Of a stretch of 5,725 nucleotides of DNA, positions 1 to 5,585 are shown piece by piece; within the stretch, counting starts at the first letter, position 1; every line of letters begins with the position of its first letter. The notes under the pieces were generated by a model. That model ran no database searches. It was not told where the DNA came from and saw only the letters and a program-made list of their open reading frames with translations. The translations under genes were made by a program, and so were the position numbers. The stretch covers positions 1 through 5,725 of the forward strand of contig SKWE01000220.1 in the NCBI GenBank assembly GCA_007129055.1. Reading direction: 5' to 3'. This DNA is from Syntrophomonadaceae bacterium (GTDB taxonomy: Bacteria; Bacillota; Dethiobacteria; DTU022).

Positions 1-14
1 TGATTAATAAGAGT

Positions 15-47
15 GCTTTTGTCCGGGGTTAAAGCCCGGACAAAAGC
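15..47 (-). terminator. Long perfect stem-loop downstream of the sugar-binding protein gene; possible U-poor terminator or mRNA 3'-end stabiliser
   Basis: A perfect inverted repeat has 13-base arms at 15-27 and 35-47 and a 7-base loop. The arms contain GTCCGGG and CCCGGAC. It begins about 40 bases after the stop codon of the binding-protein gene, where the end of the operon transcript is expected. Neither strand has a T-run straight after the stem: minus-strand flank ACTCTTATTA, plus-strand flank GATAAAACC. The U-rich stretch is in the 5' arm instead. It is therefore not a canonical intrinsic terminator. It could be a U-independent terminator, a barrier to 3' exonucleases, or an interspersed palindromic repeat. 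The stem is certain; its role is inferred. Confidence 0.5.
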
Positions 48-86
48 GATAAAACCAGAATACCTCTAACAATTGGCCTGCCAGGT

Positions 87-1427
87 TTATTCTACCGGGA
101 ACCCGGTTATATCCTGCAGGTCAAGTTCCAGCTCTTCAAAAGCATCTGCAGCGCTTTTCTGGCCGGTCAGGACATCATGAACAGCCCTGTAGAAAAGCTC
201 GGAAACTGCAGCATACTGGGGTGCTGTAACTGTTGAAGGGCGTGCTACTGCATTGATGAAAACATCATAGAGACTACCAAAGAAGGGCGCTGCTTCCAAG
301 ACATCAGGATCATCGTAGAGATCCATAATGGTCGGGTTAAAGGTACCTTCAACAGCACGATATTTCTGACCTTCATGAGAAGCCATGAAAAGGGCCACAT
401 CGGCAGCAATTTCCGGGTGATTACTGTACCTGCTGACACCCAACTGCCAGCCACCAAGGGTGGCAGCGCCGGATCCACTTCTGCCCGCCGGCAGCGGGGA
501 TACATCAAACAGGCCGGCAACTGCGCTGTCATCTGCCAGGCTTGTTGCATAGGCATAAGGCCAGTTACGCATAAAAGCAGCATTACCGGCATGCCAGACT
601 GCACGCGATTCCTCTTCAGCCATGGTGGTTACGCCTTCGGGTGATATTGTACCTACCCAACCCGCCGCCTGCTCAACTATTTCAATTGCATTGGGGTTGT
701 TGATAGTGATAACACCATCGGGGCTGATGATGGTTCCCCCGTCGTTGGAGGCGATCCATTCTAAAGCATCGCAGGTTAAGCCTTCATAGGCCCTACCCTG
801 CCATACAAATCCCCAGAAATCGGGATTTCCTTCTGCACGTTCACCGTCCTGGATAATCTGGGCTGCTTCTTCCAGGTCATCCCAGGTTGTTGGCGGATCT
901 AAATCATATTTTTCAAGCAGGTCAGTACGGTAGTATAAAAGCCCGGCATCAGTAAACCAGGGGATTCCTACCAACCGACCGTCAACAGTGTTGTTTTCTA
1001 TAATTGCCGGAAAGTGGGCATCGGCAACATCTGCTGCTCCATACTCGTAGAGATCGACAAAATGCTCGGCCAGGTCACCGGGCCAGATAACATCGATCTG
1101 GTAAACATCAACTTCAGAACTCTGGGCCTCAAAAAACTGCAGGTAAAGGCCCAGGCGATCATCAGCCATGTCCGGCGTATCAAGAACAGTAACTGTTACA
1201 CCTTCATTAGCTTCAGAGTACATTTCTGCCAGGTCCCTGGTCAGTTCCAGCTCCATTCCAACCGCTCCCGCGGCAACTGTAATAACGATATCATCTGTAT
1301 CGTCCACATCGGGAAGATCAACATCGGGATCATCAACTACATCTTCTGCTTCACCACAACCGACCACAAGAAGCAGGCTGAAAACCAGTAAAGCAGTTAA
1401 ACCAACCAACCACATTCTCTTTAACAT
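87..1427 (-). CDS. Sugar ABC transporter substrate-binding lipoprotein (CUT1, COG1653; ThuE / trehalose-maltose-binding-like)
   Basis: This is the extracytoplasmic sugar receptor that delivers substrate to the two permeases encoded upstream. Of its 446 residues, 1-24 form a lipoprotein signal: basic MLKR, a hydrophobic core, then LLVVGC with Cys24 as the lipidated residue. An Asp-rich linker (about 26-48) tethers the mature domain. The rest is a full-length type I periplasmic-binding fold. Stretches such as QIDVIWPGD (110-118), GIPWFTDAGLLYYRTDLLEKY (154-174), GNAAFMRNWPYA (281-292), TLGGWQLGVS (323-332) and NAVARPSTVT (392-401) match what I remember of trehalose/maltose/sucrose-binding proteins of the ThuE/TMBP type. 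An alpha-disaccharide is therefore the likely ligand, but this is not proven. The ATG start is fixed by AGGAGG at 1436-1441, 8 bases upstream. It is the last gene of the operon, 92 bases after the MalG-type permease; binding-protein genes more often come first. Confidence 0.95.
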   Translation of the reverse strand: MLKRMWLVGLTALLVFSLLLVVGCGEAEDVVDDPDVDLPDVDDTDDIVITVAAGAVGMELELTRDLAEMYSEANEGVTVTVLDTPDMADDRLGLYLQFFEAQSSEVDVYQIDVIWPGDLAEHFVDLYEYGAADVADAHFPAIIENNTVDGRLVGIPWFTDAGLLYYRTDLLEKYDLDPPTTWDDLEEAAQIIQDGERAEGNPDFWGFVWQGRAYEGLTCDALEWIASNDGGTIISPDGVITINNPNAIEIVEQAAGWVGTISPEGVTTMAEEESRAVWHAGNAAFMRNWPYAYATSLADDSAVAGLFDVSPLPAGRSGSGAATLGGWQLGVSRYSNHPEIAADVALFMASHEGQKYRAVEGTFNPTIMDLYDDPDVLEAAPFFGSLYDVFINAVARPSTVTAPQYAAVSELFYRAVHDVLTGQKSAADAFEELELDLQDITGFPVE

Positions 1428-1435
1428 TATTTCTT

Positions 1436-1441
1436 CCTCCT
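1436..1441 (-). promoter_or_regulatory. Strong ribosome binding site of the sugar-binding protein gene
   Basis: AGGAGG on the minus strand lies 8 bases before the ATG at 1427. It supports this start over Met5 and suggests high independent translation of the binding protein, unlike the preceding permease gene, which has only a poor site. Confidence 0.8.
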
Positions 1442-1458
1442 CTTAATAATATACTTAC

Positions 1459-1481
1459 AAAAACCAAGGTTAAATAACCTT
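1459..1481 (-). other. Small AT-rich stem-loop plus U5 between permease and binding-protein genes
   Basis: Within the 92-base gap between the MalG-type gene and the binding-protein gene, the arms AAGGTTA and TAACCTT (1466-1481) form a 7-base-pair stem with a 2-base loop, or 6 pairs with a 4-base loop. On the minus strand, GG and then five T residues (1459-1463) follow. The arrangement resembles a weak intrinsic terminator or attenuator. An mRNA processing or stabilising hairpin ahead of the binding-protein gene is also possible. The stem is short and AT-rich, so full termination is unlikely. I saw no good promoter in this gap. Confidence 0.35.
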
Positions 1482-1519
1482 CACATCCCCCCTTCAAAAG
1501 GTTTAATGCAATTTGTGTA

Positions 1520-2392
1520 TCAACCTTTAACCGCTCCTGCCGTTAAACCGGCAACAATACGGCGTTGGAATACAAGCACCAGCACTACCAGCGGCACAGT
1601 AACAAGGGTAGCTGCCGCCATAATTTCCCCAAATGGTTCCTGGCGGGCTACAGCTCCGGAAAAATAGGCAATTGCAACAGGAACTGTCCGCGCTGAAGGA
1701 TCAATAGATGTAAAGGTAAGGGCAAAAAGATACTCATTCCAGGCTGCAATAAAGGCCAGCAGGCCGGTTGTGACAAGAGCTGGAGCAGTAAGAGGCAGCA
1801 GAATCCGGCGAAAAGTCTGGAACGGGGTTGCCCCGTCAACCTGGGCCGATTCCATCAGGGCATCAGGCAGTTCCTTGAAAAAGGCCGTTAACACCCAGGT
1901 TGTGAATGGCAGCGTAAAAATCATGTAAGAAAAGATCATACTGATCCTGGCCGACAGGCCAAGGGCTGTTATAACAGCATAAAGCCCCGTCAGTACTGTT
2001 ACCTGCGGGAACATGGTCATCGCCAGGATGAGGTACAGGGCGGGCTTGCGGCCGCGAAAACGTAATTTACCCAGGGCGAACGCAGCGAATGACCCGGCTA
2101 CCAGGGCCATTGCCGTGGTTGAAGTGGCAACAATAGTACTATTGACAAGGCCTGATATGAATTGGCCATCTGTCACCACTGAAGCATAGTTTTGGAGGGT
2201 CGGTGAAAATTCCAGCGTTACCGGATCCCTGGGGACAGCAGTTGCCGGAGTCATAAACAGCTGAGATTCCGTTTTAAGCGATGAATTTACGGCCCAGTAA
2301 AAGGGAAAAAGCAGGTAGAACAGGATAAAAATAATCATGAAATTAAATCCTATTCTCTTTAATATATTTAACAGGCTGGTTTTCTTTTTCAT
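1520..2392 (-). CDS. Carbohydrate ABC transporter permease, MalG type (CUT1, COG0395)
   Basis: This is one of the two integral-membrane subunits that form the sugar channel. It has 290 residues, normal for MalG-type proteins. About six membrane segments are visible, near 14-35, 83-108, 117-142, 150-171, 203-222 and 257-276. The cytoplasmic EAA loop that docks on the ATPase is at 181-200. It reads ESAQVDGATPF...LP, with Ser in place of the first Ala of EAA and the DGA core (186-188) intact. The N-terminus KKKTS and the PFYWAVNSSLK stretch are typical of MalG-like proteins. The ATG overlaps the stop of the MalF-type gene by 4 bases (ATGA). Only a short AGGA abuts the start codon, so translational coupling to the upstream gene is likely. 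The substrate is inferred from the neighbouring binding protein. Confidence 0.95.
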   Translation of the reverse strand: MKKKTSLLNILKRIGFNFMIIFILFYLLFPFYWAVNSSLKTESQLFMTPATAVPRDPVTLEFSPTLQNYASVVTDGQFISGLVNSTIVATSTTAMALVAGSFAAFALGKLRFRGRKPALYLILAMTMFPQVTVLTGLYAVITALGLSARISMIFSYMIFTLPFTTWVLTAFFKELPDALMESAQVDGATPFQTFRRILLPLTAPALVTTGLLAFIAAWNEYLFALTFTSIDPSARTVPVAIAYFSGAVARQEPFGEIMAAATLVTVPLVVLVLVFQRRIVAGLTAGAVKG

Positions 2393-3504
2393 TCCTGATC
2401 AACCCCCAGCATTTTGATATAGGAAACTGCGAACCCGAAGATCAAGATAAAAATAATCACACCAATGGCAGAAGCCATACCCATGTTTCTATTGCCAATT
2501 AACTGGAAATAATTATAGCTGGCCATCGAATAGGCACTGCTGCCCAGGACAACCTGGAAGATATCAAAAACCCTCAAGGCATCCAGGGTGCGGAAGATAA
2601 GGGCAACTGCTATAGCCGGCTTTAACAGGGGCAGGGTTATCAAGAAGAATTGCCTTATTTTGCCAGCTCCGTCAATTTCAGCTGCTTCATAAATTTCTCC
2701 GGGTAAAGTTTGCAGGCCGGCCAGTAAAAGCAAGGCCATAAAGGGAGTGGTCTTCCACACATCAATGGCAATCATTGATGAAAGCTGGTATCCACCGGTT
2801 GCAAGGAAAGCGATGGGACTGTCTATTACCCCAAGCCAATCAAAGAAAGCATTAAAAAGGCCTATCCTGCTGGGAGCGAGCATCCATTCCCACATCCGGG
2901 CCGAAACAACAGTAATAACCGCCCAGGGAACAAGCATGGCAGCCCGCATAGACCCCCTGAATCTAAATTTGCTGTTAACAACAAGGGCTATGACTAGTCC
3001 CAGGATTAGTTCAATAAAAACTGATATTACCGTAAAAATAATCGTGTTTTGCACCGAATCAATAAAACTTGGATCAGTCGCTCCAATTACATAGCGTTTT
3101 CCGAAAAGATCAAACTGGTTAAACTCGCGGTAACGGCGGGGTTCCCTGGGTAAAACATCCAAAGGTCTTTCATAAAGTAATTCTCCCGACTCCGGGTCAA
3201 CCAGCTGTTGGCCACTTGTTTCATCGATAAGAGGTTCCAGCTCGGTTATGTGCACACTGAGCAGCCTCCTGTAATTGTCAAAACCGACGAAATTGGTTTC
3301 TTCACCACTGGCAAAAACTCGATCCGTAAAGCTGGTATAGAAAACCTGGGCCAAGGGATAAAAAGCGATCAGCACTATTATTAGCAAAGCCGGTAATAGT
3401 AGTTTGAGAGCAAGCCGCTCTTCACTTTTGGCCAAATCAGAGATCCTGCTTTTCCGGCGAAGTTTTTTCTCCCCCGGAGGTTTATTTCCACTTTTTTCAG
3501 CCAC
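2389..3504 (-). CDS. Sugar ABC transporter permease, MalF type (CUT1, COG1175)
   Basis: This is the second membrane subunit, partner of the MalG-type protein. The 371 residues start with a basic cytoplasmic tail (1-30), then TM1 (about 33-57) and further segments near 152-176, 188-208, 243-265, 295-315 and 343-365. The EAA loop is canonical: EAAEIDGA at 273-280, followed by LP at 291-292. TM1 and TM2 are separated by an unusually long external loop (about 60-150), which starts with the family motif NFVGFDNYRRLL (71-82). It then carries a charged section with SGQQLVDPESGELLYE (97-112). The start is GTG, supported by AGGAGG at 3512-3517 with 7-base spacing. It lies 51 bases after the repressor stop with no terminator seen between them, so the two genes are probably co-transcribed. 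Confidence 0.95.
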   Translation of the reverse strand: MAEKSGNKPPGEKKLRRKSRISDLAKSEERLALKLLLPALLIIVLIAFYPLAQVFYTSFTDRVFASGEETNFVGFDNYRRLLSVHITELEPLIDETSGQQLVDPESGELLYERPLDVLPREPRRYREFNQFDLFGKRYVIGATDPSFIDSVQNTIIFTVISVFIELILGLVIALVVNSKFRFRGSMRAAMLVPWAVITVVSARMWEWMLAPSRIGLFNAFFDWLGVIDSPIAFLATGGYQLSSMIAIDVWKTTPFMALLLLAGLQTLPGEIYEAAEIDGAGKIRQFFLITLPLLKPAIAVALIFRTLDALRVFDIFQVVLGSSAYSMASYNYFQLIGNRNMGMASAIGVIIFILIFGFAVSYIKMLGVDQE

Positions 3505-3511
3505 CTGTTCC

Positions 3512-3517
3512 CCTCCT
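3512..3517 (-). promoter_or_regulatory. Ribosome binding site that fixes the GTG start of the MalF-type permease
   Basis: AGGAGG (within GAAGGAGGGG) lies 7 bases before GTG at 3504-3502. No ATG is suitably placed after it, so the GTG start is well supported. Confidence 0.75.
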
Positions 3518-3555
3518 TCACAAATTAAGTCTAATCCTATGACAATAAATATTAT

Positions 3556-4563
3556 TTACAAAGACTCGGTAGTGCTGTCACGAAAAATTATCTGGTGCGG
3601 CAATACCAGCTCTCCATCATGGCCGCCTTTTCCTTCTATTAAATTAATCAATTTTTCAGCGGCAACCCGGCCCATATCTTCAATCGGCTGCCTGACAGTG
3701 GTTAATGCAGGATGATAATAAGTGGCCATCGGCACATCATCAAAACCGGCTACCTCAATATCTTCAGGTACTTTCAGTCCATGATCAATCAGGGCCTTGA
3801 TCGCTCCGAACGCCATCAGGTCGCAGGCAACAAATAAGGCCTGCAGGTTCAAACCGTTTTTACACATTTCGGAAGCAGCCCTGTAGCCGTCAATAGCTTC
3901 CAGCGCCGCTGTCCTGACCAGTTCATCCCTGTAAGGTATATTGTGGTCTTCAAGGGCCTGGCAATAGCCGAAAAAACGATCCCTGCCCGTGTAAATGTCA
4001 TCTAAAGCAGCCCTGATCATCCCTATTCTTTCAAAGCCCTTATTAATAAAGTAACTGGTCATATCATATGCTGCCCTGTGGTTGTCAATACGGATACCGA
4101 TAACATTATCATCATCATAACCTACGTTAACCAGTGCGATGGGCAGCTGGGAACTCTTAAAAAATGCCTTGTGATCTTCTTTTATCCTGGAAGTTAAAAA
4201 AATGATGCCGTCGACTCGCTTGTCTCTGAGCATCATTAGCAGTTCTAATTCTTTTTTAGCTGAAGCATGTGAATTGCAGATAAAAATATTATAGTTATTG
4301 CTGTATGCTATTTCTTCAATTCCTTTAACCAGCACAGAAACAAACAGGTTGGCAATATCGGTTACAACAACTCCCAATGTTCTGCTCTTCTTGTATACAA
4401 GGCTCCTGGCGGCCGGGTTAGGCTTAAAATCGAGTTCTCTTACAGCATCCATGACCCGAAGACGCGTTTCTTCACGAACGGGCTTGGAATCATTTAAAAC
4501 CCTTGATACTGTTGCCTTGGATACACCGGCCCTTTTAGCCACCTGGTCAATTGTAGCTGCCAT
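3556..4563 (-). CDS. LacI-family transcriptional regulator of the sugar-uptake operon
   Basis: This is a DNA-binding repressor of the LacI/GalR family, 335 residues, full length. The N-terminal helix-turn-helix is at 4-23 (TIDQVAKRAGVSKATVSRVL). The hinge helix is at 49-57 (NPAARSLVY), with Leu56 in the position that inserts into the operator centre in this family. Residues 60-335 form the periplasmic-binding-like effector domain. Its hallmarks include RTLGVVVTDIANLF (61-74), KRVDGII (115-121), GRDRFFGY (193-200), ACDLMAFGA (246-254), VAGFDD (271-276) and LTTVRQP (287-293). It is the first gene of the operon and probably senses the transported sugar or a derivative of it. A perfect palindromic operator lies inside its own promoter, so autoregulation is strongly suggested. 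The ATG start is supported by AGGAGG at 4572-4577, spacing 8. A CcpA-like global role is unlikely given the dedicated context. Confidence 0.95.
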   Translation of the reverse strand: MAATIDQVAKRAGVSKATVSRVLNDSKPVREETRLRVMDAVRELDFKPNPAARSLVYKKSRTLGVVVTDIANLFVSVLVKGIEEIAYSNNYNIFICNSHASAKKELELLMMLRDKRVDGIIFLTSRIKEDHKAFFKSSQLPIALVNVGYDDDNVIGIRIDNHRAAYDMTSYFINKGFERIGMIRAALDDIYTGRDRFFGYCQALEDHNIPYRDELVRTAALEAIDGYRAASEMCKNGLNLQALFVACDLMAFGAIKALIDHGLKVPEDIEVAGFDDVPMATYYHPALTTVRQPIEDMGRVAAEKLINLIEGKGGHDGELVLPHQIIFRDSTTESL

Positions 4564-4571
4564 AAGGCTCC

Positions 4572-4577
4572 CCTCCT
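4572..4577 (-). promoter_or_regulatory. Ribosome binding site of the LacI-family regulator
   Basis: AGGAGG (within AGGAGGGGAG, 4568-4577) lies 8 bases before the ATG at 4563. The predicted transcript start near 4582 gives a leader of only about 19 bases, with the site in its middle. Confidence 0.8.
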
Positions 4578-4588
4578 AGCTTAATCTT

Positions 4589-4617
4589 ATTATAGGAAAC
4601 CGGTTTCCTGGTGTCAA
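4589..4617 (-). promoter_or_regulatory. Consensus housekeeping-sigma promoter of the regulator-transporter operon
   Basis: On the minus strand the -35 box TTGACA is at 4617-4612 and the -10 box TATAAT at 4594-4589. The spacer is exactly 17 bases, so both hexamers and the spacing match the consensus perfectly. The expected start point is an A near 4582. A run of eight A residues on the minus strand (4621-4628) lies at about -39 to -46, where a proximal UP element would bind the RNA polymerase alpha subunit. The spacer is almost filled by a LacI-type palindrome, so this intrinsically strong promoter is probably held down by the repressor. Confidence 0.9.
4594..4609. promoter_or_regulatory. Operator for the LacI-family regulator, in the promoter spacer
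   Basis: AGGAAACCGGTTTCCT is a perfect 16-base palindrome with the central CG typical of LacI/GalR-family operators (half-site GGAAACC). It lies between the -35 and -10 boxes and overlaps the last base pair of the -10 box. Bound repressor would therefore block RNA polymerase directly. It is 31 bases upstream of the regulator's start codon. No second full copy was noticed elsewhere in the window. Confidence 0.88.
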
Positions 4618-4771
4618 GTCTTTTTTTTGAATTGGTTGAATTTAATACAATTGGCTTACTGTCTTTAATTATGCAGCATCACTGTATAGTGTAATGATTA
4701 GCTATGCTTAGTAGGGATGCCGGTTAATTTCTGTTCCTTGTGCTGCAAGGCTGCCGGGTAGAAAAGGAGAA

Positions 4772-4794
4772 GGCACAGTCCTAAGAACTGTGCC
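4772..4794 (-). terminator. Possible intrinsic terminator of the pst-phoU transcript
   Basis: The 8-base arms GGCACAGT and ACTGTGCC enclose a 7-base loop. On the minus strand the stem is followed by TTCTCCTTTTCT, which is pyrimidine-rich but has interrupted T-runs. It lies about 90 bases after the phoU stop and well before the next promoter, so it is well placed to end that transcript. The tail is imperfect, and the palindrome could instead be an interspersed repeat. Confidence 0.5.
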
Positions 4795-4885
4795 CAAGTC
4801 TATATTAAAAAGAGGGGGTCAACTGTTATTATGCCCGAAGATTATTACAGCCATATTTCAAAGAGGTTTTAATTGTATTAAATGA

Positions 4886-5563
4886 CTACTCGTTTAAATT
4901 TTTCTTTTCTCCGGTCACCAGGAAGATTACTTCTTCTGCTATATTTGTAGCATGGTCCGAAATACGCTCCAACCACCGCCCGGCGAAAAGCAAGTGTGTG
5001 GCCTGGGTGATAGTCTTCGGATTTTCCATCATTATGGTAAGCAGTTCACGGAAAATCTGGCCAAAAAGCTTATCAACCTCATCATCATCCTGGCCTACTG
5101 AGATTGCCAGATCCACATCCTGGCGCACGTAAGCATCCAGGGCCTGCTTAACCATTTTCTGGCTTAAAACAGCCATTCTCGGTATGTCAACCAGGGGTTT
5201 AATTAATGGTTGATCAGCAATGCGCAGGGTTATCTTGGCAATACTGGTGGCATAATCGGCCATCCGCTCGAGATCATTAACCATTTTGAAAAGGGTGGCT
5301 ACCCGCCGCAAATCCCTGGCCATTGGCTGCTGGGTGGCAATAACCTCCAGGCATTTCTCCTCGATTTCTTCTTCCAAATCATCAATTGTGTCATCGGCAT
5401 CAATAACTGCCTGTGCCAAATCCATATCTTGTTTTTTTAGCGCCTCTATTGAACGGGCTATAGATTCCTCAACCAGGCTGCCCATGTGCTGCAGCCTCTC
5501 CTGTAAATGGCCCATTTTTTCTTCATAGACAACCTTACGCTCGGAAAACTCTGAGTTAGACAT
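4886..5563 (-). CDS. phoU: Phosphate signalling / uptake regulator PhoU
   Basis: PhoU is a cytoplasmic, peripherally membrane-associated protein that links the PstSCAB phosphate transporter to the PhoR sensor kinase and restrains phosphate uptake. The 225 residues form two tandem three-helix bundles. Each bears the metal-binding signature of the family: NDLERMADYATSIA (96-109) and RWLERISDHATNIAEEV (196-212). The N-terminal helix with EEKMGHLQERLQHMG (14-28) is typical. The chosen start is ATG at 5563, because AAGGAGA at 5571-5577 lies just upstream. An in-frame TTG at 5593 would add 10 residues, but it would overlap the pstB stop and read through this ribosome binding site. The gene follows pstB by 22 bases, the usual order at the end of a pst operon. 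Confidence 0.96.
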   Translation of the reverse strand: MSNSEFSERKVVYEEKMGHLQERLQHMGSLVEESIARSIEALKKQDMDLAQAVIDADDTIDDLEEEIEEKCLEVIATQQPMARDLRRVATLFKMVNDLERMADYATSIAKITLRIADQPLIKPLVDIPRMAVLSQKMVKQALDAYVRQDVDLAISVGQDDDEVDKLFGQIFRELLTIMMENPKTITQATHLLFAGRWLERISDHATNIAEEVIFLVTGEKKNLNE

Positions 5564-5570
5564 TATAGAT

Positions 5571-5577
5571 TCTCCTT
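5571..5577 (-). promoter_or_regulatory. Ribosome binding site that decides the phoU start
   Basis: AAGGAGA on the minus strand lies 7 bases before ATG at 5563. It lies inside the alternative longer reading frame from TTG 5593, which argues for the shorter protein. Confidence 0.75.
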
Positions 5578-5585
5578 TGCGGGCA

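Larger units (their letters stand above)
4564..4885. other. 322-base intergenic region between phoU and the LacI-family regulator
   Basis: No gene is supported here on either strand. Reading in the direction of transcription (minus strand, from 4885), there is about 90 bases of AT-rich sequence after phoU. A stem-loop follows at 4772-4794, then about 140 AT-rich bases with only a small 5-base-pair hairpin (4736-4750). The region ends with the repressor promoter/operator and a short leader carrying the ribosome binding site. Confidence 0.7.

Noticed and set aside
94..107. ACCGGG/CCCGGT inverted repeat at the very end of the binding-protein gene
   Set aside because: The arms are only 6 bases, it lies inside coding sequence, and no T-run follows. 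The nearby 13-base-pair stem at 15-47 is the better candidate for a transcript end.
375..644. Plus-strand open frame of 89 codons inside the binding-protein gene
   Set aside because: It is a shadow of a well-supported minus-strand gene with clear family motifs. There is no ribosome binding site or recognisable protein. The other open frames overlapping the permease, regulator and phoU genes were rejected for the same reason.
3505..3555. Separate promoter for the permease genes between the regulator and the MalF-type gene
   Set aside because: Only weak TTGTAA/TTGTCA-like boxes with no matching -10 were found, and there is no operator palindrome. Co-transcription from the promoter at 4589-4617 is more likely.
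4637..4691. Plus-strand promoter-like AT-rich sequences (TACAAT at 4646, TATAGT at 4685) and a near-palindrome CACTGTATAGTG
   Set aside because: No -35 box lies at proper spacing and there is no gene on the plus strand to serve. The palindrome has only 4-base arms.
4831..4872. Plus-strand mini-ORF of 13 codons (MPEDYYSHISKRF) with a purine-rich AGAGGGGG upstream
   Set aside because: The spacing is long (12 bases), there is no promoter, the peptide is very short, and it lies in the untranslated region after phoU on the opposite strand. Chance is the simplest explanation.
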